Shown: piece by piece, positions 9,006-16,380 of the stretch
Numbering within the stretch: position 1 is the first letter of the stretch
How the letters are laid out: each line of letters begins with the position of its first letter
Assembly: GCF_003990445.1 (NCBI RefSeq)
Contig: NZ_REEZ01000001.1
Location: 872,358-936,357 of the forward strand
Origin: Pararhodobacter zhoushanensis
GTDB lineage: Bacteria > Pseudomonadota > Alphaproteobacteria > Rhodobacterales > Rhodobacteraceae
Length of the DNA stretch: 64,000 bases
Reading direction: 5' to 3'
Program-made: the position numbers and the translations under genes
The notes under the pieces: model-generated
What the model saw: the letters and a program-made list of their open reading frames with translations, nothing else
Database searches by the model: none
Told to the model about the DNA's origin: nothing

Positions 9006-9809
9006 CTACCCGTTGAGCAGCGCCAAAGCCTCGGCATGCACCGCCGCATTCGCGGCCGCGATGATCTGTCCGCCCTGATGCGCCGGGCCGCCCTGCCAGT
9101 TTGTCACCACGCCGCCCGCCGCCTGAACCACGGCAATCGGCGCCATCACGTCATAAGGGTGCAGTCCCGCCTCGATCACCAGATCGATCTGGCCCGAGGC
9201 GATCAGCGCATAGGCGTAGCAATCGGTGCCATAGCGCGTCAGGCGCGCCTTGGCCGAAACGCGGCGGAAGGCGGCGCCCTCGTCCTCGGTCCCGACTTCT
9301 GGGAAGGTGGTGAACACGATGGCCTCGCTCAGCGGACGCGGGGCGCGGGCGCGCAGCGTGCGGCGGCCCATCGGCCCCTCGACGATGGCTTCGCCCTGCC
9401 CGCCCCAGAAGCGTTCACCGATATAGGGTTGGTCGATGATGCCCAGCAGCGGCCCTTCGTCATCGGCCAGCCCGATCAGCACGCCCCAGGTGGGCGTGCC
9501 CGACAGAAAGCCACGCGTGCCGTCGATGGGGTCCAGCACCCAGGTCAGCCCCGAGGTGCCCGGCGTCGCCGCCTGTTCTTCGCCCAGCACGGCATCTTGC
9601 GGGCGCAGTTCGGCCAGCACCGCGCGCATCGCCTCTTCGCTGGCGCGGTCGGCGGCGGTTACCGGGTCAAACCCGGCGGCGTCCTTGTTGTCCGCCTCGA
9701 GTCCGGTCGCGCGGAAATGCGCCAGAACGGCGGGGCGTGCCGCATCGGCAAGCGCATGCGCTGTGCGCCACAGTTCGGCGCGGGCGGGGGGGGAAAGCGG
9801 GGTGCGCAT
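9006..9809 (-). CDS. hisN: Histidinol-phosphatase, inositol monophosphatase type
   Basis: Mg2+-dependent phosphatase of the IMPase fold, 267 residues, in the subfamily that dephosphorylates histidinol phosphate in actinobacteria and alphaproteobacteria. Motifs: DPVTAADRASE (about 45), GEE in VLGEEQAA, WVLDPIDGTRGFLSG (about 87) and the C-terminal LHPYDVMAPIAVVQAAGG metal Asp. Start ATG 9809 follows GGAG; an in-frame extension upstream is less likely. Another IMPase substrate cannot be excluded. Confidence 0.85.
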   Translation of the reverse strand: MRTPLSPPARAELWRTAHALADAARPAVLAHFRATGLEADNKDAAGFDPVTAADRASEEAMRAVLAELRPQDAVLGEEQAATPGTSGLTWVLDPIDGTRGFLSGTPTWGVLIGLADDEGPLLGIIDQPYIGERFWGGQGEAIVEGPMGRRTLRARAPRPLSEAIVFTTFPEVGTEDEGAAFRRVSAKARLTRYGTDCYAYALIASGQIDLVIEAGLHPYDVMAPIAVVQAAGGVVTNWQGGPAHQGGQIIAAANAAVHAEALALLNG

Positions 9810-9899
9810 ATCGGCGTCTCCTGGACCGGGGGCAGGCTCGCCCTGTTTAGGAGCGCCACAAGCGCCGGGCAAGGCCTGCCCGGCGCTTATGATCAACGA

Positions 9900-10262
9900 T
9901 CAGGCCGCTTCGGACAGAACGCGCGCCAGATCGAACAGGCGTTTGCGCTGCGCCTCGGGGATCGCGTAATAGGCGCGGATCAGTTCCATCGCCTCTTTGT
10001 TGGCCAGCAGATCCGCTTCGACCGCCGGCGCATCCGCGCCGTCACCCGACAGGCCTTCGAAGAAGAAGCCAATCGGCACGGCCAGCGTACGGGCGATATC
10101 CCAAAGACGCGAGGCACTGACACGGTTCATGCCGGTCTCGTACTTCTGGATCTGTTGGAACTTGATGCCAACGGAATCGGCCAATTGCTGTTGGGTCATT
10201 CCCACCATCCAGCGACGATGGCGAATGCGTTTGCCGACATGCACGTCCACAGGGTGCTTCAC
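9900..10262 (-). CDS. XRE-family helix-turn-helix regulator
   Basis: 120 residues. The N-terminal XRE HTH (about 10-65) contains RIRHRRWMVGMTQQQLADSVGIKFQQIQKYETGMNR-type residues with a Q-Q-IQKYE recognition helix, followed by FFFEGL and an Ala/Leu-rich C-terminal helix pair. This short regulator is very common in Rhodobacterales. The start is taken as GTG 10262, preceded by AGGAG at good spacing and giving the usual VDVHVGKRIRHRR beginning; ATG codons at 10364 and 10373 would add about 34-37 unconserved residues. Confidence 0.8.
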   Translation of the reverse strand: MKHPVDVHVGKRIRHRRWMVGMTQQQLADSVGIKFQQIQKYETGMNRVSASRLWDIARTLAVPIGFFFEGLSGDGADAPAVEADLLANKEAMELIRAYYAIPEAQRKRLFDLARVLSEAA

Positions 10263-10727
10263 GTCTTCACTCCTCTTGTCATTCCGGGAGTCTGGCGGAA
10301 GATCCCGCCGTTCACCCAAGTCATCACCAGAGCCAGAAGCAATATTCGTGCCAACGTTCGACATAGGATCCATTTTTCTTCATTCACCACCGTTTAATTC
10401 CGAAAACAGGGGTTCCTGAACGCCGCGTGAGGGGCGTCGCGAGCGTTTCGCGTTCCGGATGTGCCGCACGCCCCCCAAGCGCGCATCGATTGCTGTCACG
10501 ACAAGCCTGCGTTGCAACGCATGCTCCCATTGCGATGTAAGCACCCTCAGCGCTTTCCATCAAGACGTGTTTTGCAATCTGCAATGCAAAACGCATCAAC
10601 CAAAACGTGTATTCTCGTTTTGCAAAACGCAATTTCAGAGTTTCGCCGTTAGGTTCCGCTTGTTCTGGCGCAACCCTGCCCCCACTCTGCCCTCTCAAAT
10701 CGTCCCTGAAATTCGCCGGAGTTCCCG
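10263..10727. other. 465-bp intergenic region, no gene
   Basis: AT-richer than the flanks and without a convincing coding frame. It holds the XRE leader and a cluster of TTTGCAA-type sites (10571-10629) upstream of the quinone oxidoreductase gene. A 104-residue frame on the minus strand has no recognisable features and is not called. Confidence 0.6.
10571..10629. promoter_or_regulatory. TTTGCAA operator cluster (ScfR/PccR-like)
   Basis: TTTGCAAT-N4-AATGCAAA at 10571-10590, flanked symmetrically to give GTTTTGCAA...TGCAAAACG, then a perfect 14-bp palindrome CGTTTTGCAAAACG at 10616-10629 and an AAAACG-N8-CGTTTT pair (10602-10621). The spacing resembles the TTTGCAAA-X4-TTTGCAAA site I recall for the short-chain acyl-CoA regulator PccR of Rhodobacter sphaeroides. 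No ScfR gene lies in this window. Confidence 0.55.
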
Positions 10728-11693
10728 ATGCGCGCCTATGTCCTGGCCTCGACTGATACCCCCCCTGCCCTGACCGATCTGCCGATTCCCCAACCCGCTG
10801 CTGGCGAGATCCGGCTGCGGATCCGGGCCTGCGGATTGAATTTTGCCGATCTGCTGATGGCCAAGGGCACCTATCAGGAAACGCCGCCGACTCCTTTCGT
10901 CATGGGAATGGAAGTCGCGGGCACCGTCGATGCGCTGGGCGAGGGTGTCACCGGCTTCACCATCGGCCAGCGCGTCGCGGGTTTCGCGGGCAAGGGCGGG
11001 CTGGCCGAGTACGGTTGCTTCCCGGTTGAGCGCTGCCTGCCCCTGCCCGACAGCATGCCCTTCGATCAGGCGGCGGGCTTCATGGTGGCCTATGGCACCT
11101 CGCATGTCGCGCTGGTGCACCGCGCCCGGCTGATGGCGGGTGAGACGCTGCTGGTTCTGGGCGCGGCCGGTGGCGTCGGGCTGACGGCGGTGGAAATCGG
11201 CGCGAAGCTGGGGGCAAAGGTCGTGGCCGTGGCGCGCGGCCCTGAGAAGCTCAAGGTGGCCGAGGCCGCAGGCGCAACAGTGTTGATCGACAGCGAAGGC
11301 GCCGATCTGAAAGCCGCGTTCAAGGCGTTGGGCGGCGTCGATGTGGTTTATGACGCGGTGGGCGAACCGGCGGCATCGGCCGCGCTGCGCGCCTTGCGGC
11401 CGCAAGGGCGTTATGTGGTGATCGGTTTTGCCGGGGGCGGCGTCCCCCAGTTCCCGGCCAACATCCTGCTGGTCAAGAATATCGACGTGATCGGCCTCTA
11501 TTGGGGCGGCTATTCGGTCTTTGCGCCGAACGTCATCACCCAATCTCTGGCCGATCTGATCGCGATGTATGCCAAGGGCGATCTGCACCCGCATGTCAGC
11601 CACGCCCTGCCGCTGGAGCGCACGGCCGAGGCGATGGAGCTGATGCGCACCCGCGCCTCGACCGGCAAAGTCGTGGTGACGATGGACGACTGA
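10728..11693 (+). CDS. NADPH:quinone oxidoreductase, zeta-crystallin-like MDR protein
   Basis: 321 residues, medium-chain dehydrogenase/reductase without the zinc-ligand pattern. N-terminal GroES-like fold with CGLNFADLLMAKGTYQ (about 31-46) and a Rossmann nucleotide site VLGAAGGVGLTAVEIG (about 141-156). KNIDVIGLYWGGY is typical of quinone oxidoreductase/acyl-type MDRs. Soluble enzyme reducing quinones or enoyl substrates with NADPH. Its upstream region has TTTGCAA operator-like repeats, so it may belong to an acyl-CoA-responsive regulon (inference). Confidence 0.85.
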   Translation: MRAYVLASTDTPPALTDLPIPQPAAGEIRLRIRACGLNFADLLMAKGTYQETPPTPFVMGMEVAGTVDALGEGVTGFTIGQRVAGFAGKGGLAEYGCFPVERCLPLPDSMPFDQAAGFMVAYGTSHVALVHRARLMAGETLLVLGAAGGVGLTAVEIGAKLGAKVVAVARGPEKLKVAEAAGATVLIDSEGADLKAAFKALGGVDVVYDAVGEPAASAALRALRPQGRYVVIGFAGGGVPQFPANILLVKNIDVIGLYWGGYSVFAPNVITQSLADLIAMYAKGDLHPHVSHALPLERTAEAMELMRTRASTGKVVVTMDD

Positions 11694-11696
11694 GGG

Positions 11697-12581
11697 TTAT
11701 TCCGCCGCCAGCCCCATCGAAGCCCGCCCGTCACTGTCCCACGCCTTGCGCAGCAGGTCGGCAAGGGCAGTGACGCCGGGCTTGGGGCTGCCGGGGCGGA
11801 CATAGAGGTTAACCAGATGGCTGCTCAGCTCGGGCAACGCGCCGCCATGGGCGATTCGCTCGGCATGGGGCGGCTCGGTTCCGGCAAGCAGCGCATGCAC
11901 CGCCATGTCGCAGCTGACGGCGGCATCCAGTGTGCGGTCGCTCTCTGATTCGACCGCCGCTTCCCATGGCACCCCTGCGCGGTCGAGCGCCGCGACAATG
12001 CCGGGCCGGAACACACAGTAGCGCCCCAGCGCCAGCCGCAGCGGGCGCTGGCGCCACGCCAGCCCGCCCGGCGCGCCGATCCAGATCAGCGGCAGGCGGG
12101 TCAGCGTCTCGCCGCCCGGCTCGCAATGGCTCTCGGTCGTCAGGATCAGGTCGCAATCGCCTTTGCTGAAAGCCTCTTTGGCTTTGCGCGTGTTGCGGGC
12201 CTGCAGTTGCACCTGCATGCGCGGGTACATCGTCTGAAAGTGCCGCAGAACCTGCGGAATATGTGGGTAAACAATGTCATGCGGGACGATGATGACGATC
12301 TCGCCCTCGAAATCCGTATCGGTCAGACGTTCGACCGCCTCATCGTTCAGCGCCAGAATGCGCCGCGCATAGGCGAGCAGCTGATCCCCGGTCGCGGTCA
12401 GCGCGACGCCCCGGCCCGTGCGGTCCAGCAGCGTGACATCGAGCGACTCTTCCAGCCGCTTGATCTGCATCGACACCGCCGATTGCGTCAGGTTGAGCAC
12501 ATGTGCCGCCCGGGTGACGCCGCCGAAATCGGCAATGGCGGCAAGGGCGCGCAGGGCGGAGAGATCGAGGTTTCGGCGCAT
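11697..12581 (-). CDS. LysR family transcriptional regulator
   Basis: 294 residues. N-terminal winged HTH (about 4-62): DLSALRALAAIADFGGVTRAAHVLNLTQSAVSMQIKRLEE, then a coiled linker helix and a periplasmic-binding-like effector domain starting near EGEIVIIVPHDIVYPHIPQVL. Start ATG 12581 places the HTH at the very N-terminus; ATGs at 12605 and 12614 are possible. Convergent, 3 bp from the quinone oxidoreductase stop. Target unknown. Confidence 0.88.
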   Translation of the reverse strand: MRRNLDLSALRALAAIADFGGVTRAAHVLNLTQSAVSMQIKRLEESLDVTLLDRTGRGVALTATGDQLLAYARRILALNDEAVERLTDTDFEGEIVIIVPHDIVYPHIPQVLRHFQTMYPRMQVQLQARNTRKAKEAFSKGDCDLILTTESHCEPGGETLTRLPLIWIGAPGGLAWRQRPLRLALGRYCVFRPGIVAALDRAGVPWEAAVESESDRTLDAAVSCDMAVHALLAGTEPPHAERIAHGGALPELSSHLVNLYVRPGSPKPGVTALADLLRKAWDSDGRASMGLAAE

Positions 12582-12737
12582 ATCACAATCCCTGATGACA
12601 TCCATAAGAAACATTCGTTTACATCATACGCCGAAACTCCGTAACAGATCAACATCGGTGATGCGAAAGCATGCACTCATAGCGAACCCGTTAACCAGCG
12701 CCCTTTGCGGCCCGATCCCCTACCGAGGAGAGCGATC

Positions 12738-12962
12738 ATGACCACGACCACGCCCACCGTCTGCAACACCACGCCTCTCGTTCGTGGCAAGGGCCTGCGT
12801 CCGTTCCTGCGCGCGCTACTCAACGCCCCGGCGCTGGCCCGCCAGCGCCGCATGCTGGCCGAGCTGGACGAGGCGCGCCTGTCCGACATCGGACTGACGC
12901 CGGAACAGGCCCGGATCGAGGCAGAACGCCCGTTTTGGGACGGCCCGACCTACTGGCGCTGA
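12738..12962 (+). CDS. DUF1127 domain protein
   Basis: 74 residues. The C-terminal half carries the DUF1127 pattern LDEARLSDIGLTPEQARIEAERPFWD preceded by an Arg-rich helix (ARQRRMLAEL). Such small proteins are stress-induced in alphaproteobacteria, and some bind RNA. Start ATG 12738 follows GAGGAG. A short gap leads to the Bax inhibitor-1 gene on the same strand. Confidence 0.8.
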   Translation: MTTTTPTVCNTTPLVRGKGLRPFLRALLNAPALARQRRMLAELDEARLSDIGLTPEQARIEAERPFWDGPTYWR

Positions 12963-13091
12963 AACCGGCGCAGATCTGGCGTCTATGTGACCAGCAACGT
13001 CTTGAACTGACGGGCCAGAATACCGATATTGGACGCAATCGCAGGGCACTTTGCAGGCCCTGCGGCTCAACTTGTTCCATCGGAGGGTTTC

Positions 13092-13895
13092 ATGGCCAAC
13101 TACCAGACGGCAAACACGTCGACCACCGGCGCATTGGGCGCACGGATCGACGCGGGCCTGCGCGCCCATATGAACAAAGTCTACGGCACGATGTCCGTGG
13201 GCATGCTGATCACCGCACTGGGCGCCTGGGCCATCGCGGGTCTGGCAGTCACGGGTGACATGAACGCTGCGGCCACCAATGCCGATGGCCTCGTCATGGC
13301 GGTGCGTGACGGTGAATTCCTCACCTCGTTCGGGGCGCTGATTTACACGACGCCGCTGCGCTATGTCGTGATGTTCGCGCCGCTCGCCTTCATCTTCTTC
13401 GGGTTCAGCACGCTGATGACCCGCGCGTCGGCAGCCGCCGTCCAGGTCGGCTTCTTCGCTTTCGCCGCGATGATCGGCGTCTCGCTCAGCTCGATCTTTC
13501 TGGTCTACACCGATTTCTCCATCGTCCAGACCTTCCTGGTAACCGCGATCGCCTTCGCCGGTCTCAGCCTCTATGGCTATACCACCAAGCGCGATCTGTC
13601 GGGCATGGGTACGTTCCTGGTGATGGGCGTGATCGGCCTGCTGGTTGCCATGGTCATCAACATCTTCCTGCAATCGCCGGCGATGATGTTCGCGATCTCG
13701 GGGATCGGTGTGCTGCTGTTCGCAGGCCTGACCGCCTATGACACCCAGTCGATCAAATCGACCTATGTCGCCCACGCCGCGCAGGGTGATCAGGAGTGGA
13801 TGGACAAAGCCGCGATCTCGGGCGCGCTGAGCCTCTATCTGGACTTCCTGAACATGTTCCAGTTCCTGCTCTACTTCATGGGCAACCGCGAATAA
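13092..13895 (+). CDS. Bax inhibitor-1/YccA family membrane protein
   Basis: 267 residues with seven hydrophobic helices. BI-1 family landmarks: N-terminal HMNKVYGTMSVGMLIT, central YTDFSIVQTFLVTA, TTKRDLSGMGTFLVMG and the terminal YDTQSIKS...SLYLDFLNMFQFLLYFMG. Members are pH-sensitive Ca2+ leak channels or interact with membrane proteases. Start ATG 13092 has GGAGG upstream. A strong terminator follows. Confidence 0.92.
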   Translation: MANYQTANTSTTGALGARIDAGLRAHMNKVYGTMSVGMLITALGAWAIAGLAVTGDMNAAATNADGLVMAVRDGEFLTSFGALIYTTPLRYVVMFAPLAFIFFGFSTLMTRASAAAVQVGFFAFAAMIGVSLSSIFLVYTDFSIVQTFLVTAIAFAGLSLYGYTTKRDLSGMGTFLVMGVIGLLVAMVINIFLQSPAMMFAISGIGVLLFAGLTAYDTQSIKSTYVAHAAQGDQEWMDKAAISGALSLYLDFLNMFQFLLYFMGNRE

Positions 13896-13920
13896 TCAGG
13901 CCCCTTGGCCTGAAACCCAA

Positions 13921-13948
13921 GGGCCGGTCGCAAGACCGGCCCTTTTGC
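13921..13948 (+). terminator. Rho-independent terminator after Bax inhibitor-1 gene
   Basis: GGGCCGGTC-GCAA-GACCGGCCC stem followed by TTTTGC, 25 bp after the stop codon. The same DNA abuts the stop of the convergent methyltransferase gene. Confidence 0.85.
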
Positions 13949-14430
13949 TATGCCAGAACGCCCTCGAGCCGCAGCAAGTAGTCCTTGACCGGCAACCCGC
14001 CGCCGAAGCCGGTCAGCGACCCGTTGACCCCGATCACCCGGTGGCAGGGCAGGATGATCGGGATCGGGTTGTTGCCGTTTGCCGCACCCACCGCCCGGCT
14101 GGCCTTGGGCCGCCCCAGCAACGCGGCGATCTGGCCATAGGTACGCGTCTCACCACGGGGGATGGTTGCGAGGTAGTGCCAGACTGAGGTCTGAAAGGCG
14201 GTGCCGGACAGGTGCAGGGGCAAGTCGAAGCGATTGAGTTCACCAGCGAAATAAGCGGCGAGCTGTTCTTTGACCGCGCGGAACGGCGCGTCGGCAGGTC
14301 TCCAGTCCGGGCGCGGGCCGAAGGATTTGTGACCGCTCGGAAAGCTGAGGAAGTGCAGCGCCTTATCGGTCCCCGCAACGAGCAGGTCGCCGACCGGGCT
14401 GGAGATATGGGTATAGCTGAGCGCGCTCAT
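13948..14430 (-). CDS. ogt: Methylated-DNA--[protein]-cysteine S-methyltransferase
   Basis: 160 residues. Suicide repair of O6-methylguanine. N-terminal SPVGDLLVAGTDKALHFL, then GTAFQTSVWHYLATIPRGETRTYGQIAALLG, the active-site PCHRVIG (about 128-134) and GGLPVKDYLLRLE. The start at ATG 14430 overlaps the stop of the Ada-type regulator (ATGA), so the two are coupled. Together they correspond to the two halves of a classical Ada protein, here as separate polypeptides; adaB is an equally good name. Confidence 0.93.
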   Translation of the reverse strand: MSALSYTHISSPVGDLLVAGTDKALHFLSFPSGHKSFGPRPDWRPADAPFRAVKEQLAAYFAGELNRFDLPLHLSGTAFQTSVWHYLATIPRGETRTYGQIAALLGRPKASRAVGAANGNNPIPIILPCHRVIGVNGSLTGFGGGLPVKDYLLRLEGVLA

Positions 14431-14987
14431 CCCTTGGGCCTGCGGATCGACGAGGGCGGGCGGCCATAAAGCTTGAGGAACACCGCATTGAAGCGCCGGA
14501 CGCTGCCGAACCCTGCCTTGAAGGCGATCTCGCTGATCGGCAGCGTGGTGTCGCTCAGCAGCCGTTTGGCCCGCCCGATGCGCAGCGTCTGCGCCGTTTG
14601 CAGCGGTGAGGCGCCGATGTGGTCGGCAAACAGGCGCGACAGATGCCGGGTGCCGATGCCCAGCCGGTCGGCCAGCGCCTCGACACTGCCGGTATCCAGC
14701 GCACCCGCCTCGATCAGCGTCAGCGCCCGCTCGACCGTGGTCTGCGTGCCCTTCCACGCCGCGCAGAAGGGTGCGGTCTCGGGCCGGCAGCGCAGGCAGG
14801 GGCGATAGCCCGCCTGCTCGGCAGCGGCAGCGCTGGGGTAATAGCTGACGTTCTTGCTGAGCGGGTGTTTCACCGGGCAAACCGGACGGCAGTAGATCCC
14901 GGTGGTGCGCACGGCGGTGAAGAACACGCCATCAAACGCGGGATCGCGCCGGAGGCGGGCTTGGTTGCAAGTGTCGAAATCGAGCAT
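14427..14987 (-). CDS. adaA: AdaA-type methylphosphotriester-sensing AraC regulator
   Basis: 186 residues. N-terminal Ada zinc domain with Cys33, Cys37, Cys64 and Cys67 (FTAVRTTGIYCRPVCP and CLRCRP); Cys33 matches the residue that takes methyl from DNA phosphotriesters in Ada. C-terminal AraC HTH (about 85-180), including GTRHLSRLFADHIGASP and ISEIAFKAGFGSVRRFN. No methyltransferase domain, which is the next gene. Expected to activate itself and the downstream gene on methylation damage. Start ATG 14987. Confidence 0.92.
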   Translation of the reverse strand: MLDFDTCNQARLRRDPAFDGVFFTAVRTTGIYCRPVCPVKHPLSKNVSYYPSAAAAEQAGYRPCLRCRPETAPFCAAWKGTQTTVERALTLIEAGALDTGSVEALADRLGIGTRHLSRLFADHIGASPLQTAQTLRIGRAKRLLSDTTLPISEIAFKAGFGSVRRFNAVFLKLYGRPPSSIRRPKG

Positions 14988-15113
14988 GACCCGAGACTAG
15001 GACCGAATGCCGCACAAGGCGAGATCGCGCGGATGATGAGGTCCGAAAAGGACCAGTCGCGGGGCGCGGAACGCGCTAGGTGTCGGGCGGATCAACACAA
15101 CGCGGGACGCATC

Positions 15114-16031
15114 ATGCGCATGACATTTCAGGACTGGGCGCTGCTCTTTACGCTGTCGTTCTTGTGGGGCGGCAGCTTTTTCTTTGCCGCCATCGCCGTG
15201 CAGGCCCTGCCCCCGCTGACCATCGTCGCGCTGCGCACCGGCATCGCCGCGCTGGCGCTGAGCGCGGTCCTGCGGCTGCGGGGCGAGCGCTGGCCGTTTG
15301 CGCGGGGCGCGATACTGGCGTTCTTCATCCTGGGGCTGCTGAACAACCTGCTGCCGTTCAGCCTGCTGTTCTGGGCACAGACGATGATCCCCAGCGGCCT
15401 TGCCTCGATCCTCAGCGCGACGACGCCGATCTTTTCGATCACCGTCGCGCATTTCCTGCTGGCGGATGAGCGTATGGCACCGAACAAGGCGGTCGGCATC
15501 CTGTTCGGGTTCCTCGGCGTGGTGGTGCTGCTGGGTGGCGATCTGCTGGGCGGGGCGAGCATCGCCATGCTGGGCATGCTCGCCTGTCTGGGCGCGGCGC
15601 TAAGCTACGGGTTTGCCGGGGTCTACGGCCGCAGGTTCAAGGCCCTGCGGCTGACGGCGACGCAGGTGGCCTTTGGCCAGCTGGTCGCGACCACGCTGAT
15701 GGCGCTGCCGCTGGTGGGCCTGATCGACCGGCCCTGGACGCTGCCCGCCCCCGGCCTGCCGGTGATCGCGGCGGTGCTGGCGCTGGCGATCCTGTCCACG
15801 GCGCTGGCCTATGTGATCTTCTTCCGCATCCTCGCCTCGGCCGGGGCGGTGAATGCCGCGCTGGTGACGCTGCTGGTCCCCGTCAGCGCGATCCTGCTGG
15901 GCACGCTGGTTCTGGGCGAAGCATTAGCGGGGCGGCATTATCTGGGCATGGCGCTGATCGCCGCCGGGTTGCTGGCGATCGACGGGCGGGTCATAGATCG
16001 CCTGCTCGGAACGGCGGCCAAGCCGAAATGA
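15114..16031 (+). CDS. EamA/DMT family transporter
   Basis: 305 residues, ten hydrophobic helices in two EamA repeats; FLWGGSFFFAAIAVQALPPLTIVALRTGIAALAL is the usual first repeat, and ALAYVIFFRILASAGAVNAALVTLLVPVSAILLG the usual end of the second. Inner-membrane metabolite exporter or permease of unknown substrate. Start ATG 15114 is used; a longer frame upstream overlaps adaA antisense and is spurious. Confidence 0.88.
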   Translation: MRMTFQDWALLFTLSFLWGGSFFFAAIAVQALPPLTIVALRTGIAALALSAVLRLRGERWPFARGAILAFFILGLLNNLLPFSLLFWAQTMIPSGLASILSATTPIFSITVAHFLLADERMAPNKAVGILFGFLGVVVLLGGDLLGGASIAMLGMLACLGAALSYGFAGVYGRRFKALRLTATQVAFGQLVATTLMALPLVGLIDRPWTLPAPGLPVIAAVLALAILSTALAYVIFFRILASAGAVNAALVTLLVPVSAILLGTLVLGEALAGRHYLGMALIAAGLLAIDGRVIDRLLGTAAKPK

Positions 16032-16049
16032 GGCGCCCGGCAGAAATGG

Positions 16050-16072
16050 AAAAAGCCACCCCAAAGGGTGGC
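16050..16072 (-). terminator. Rho-independent terminator of rpmG
   Basis: On the minus strand GCCACCC-TTTG-GGGTGGC is followed by a run of five T. It lies 31 bp beyond the rpmG stop and near the end of the convergent EamA gene. Confidence 0.85.
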
Positions 16073-16102
16073 TCAAATCCGGTGGACCGGGGTCGGCAGA
16101 TC

Positions 16103-16270
16103 TTACTTGATCTTGCCTTCCTTGTATTCCACGTGCTGACGCAACACCGGGTCAAATTTCCGGATGGTCATCTTTTCGGTCATCGTCCGGGCGTTTTTCT
16201 TGGTCACGTAGAAGTGGCCAGTCCCCGCCGTCGAATTCAGACGGATCTTGATCGTCGTCGGCTTCGCCAT
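16103..16270 (-). CDS. rpmG: 50S ribosomal protein L33
   Basis: 55 residues, read directly from the minus strand ([18 protein letters not shown]..., ending EGKIK). Basic, with [14 protein letters not shown] and [10 protein letters not shown], as in proteobacterial L33 lacking the zinc cysteines. Start ATG 16270, with AGGAGAT upstream, and stop TAA 16103-16105. Single-gene unit with its own terminator. Confidence 0.96.
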   Translation of the reverse strand: MAKPTTIKIRLNSTAGTGHFYVTKKNARTMTEKMTIRKFDPVLRQHVEYKEGKIK

Positions 16271-16380
16271 GGGTTATCTCCTGCGCACGGCGGCCAGAAG
16301 GGCAGCCTGTATATTCCTATGAAGCCCGCCTTTTACGCATACCACGGGCAGAGTCAACGCCCCTTTCGGGCTTCTTCCGC

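Noticed and set aside
10384-10698. 104-residue minus-strand frame
   Set aside because: Lies across the operator cluster and has no recognisable domain.
14431-14880. Extension of the methyltransferase frame
   Set aside because: It is the other frame of adaA; the methyltransferase starts at 14430 in the adaA stop codon.
14619-15113. Upstream extension of the EamA frame
   Set aside because: Antisense to adaA with no membrane features; the true start is ATG 15114.
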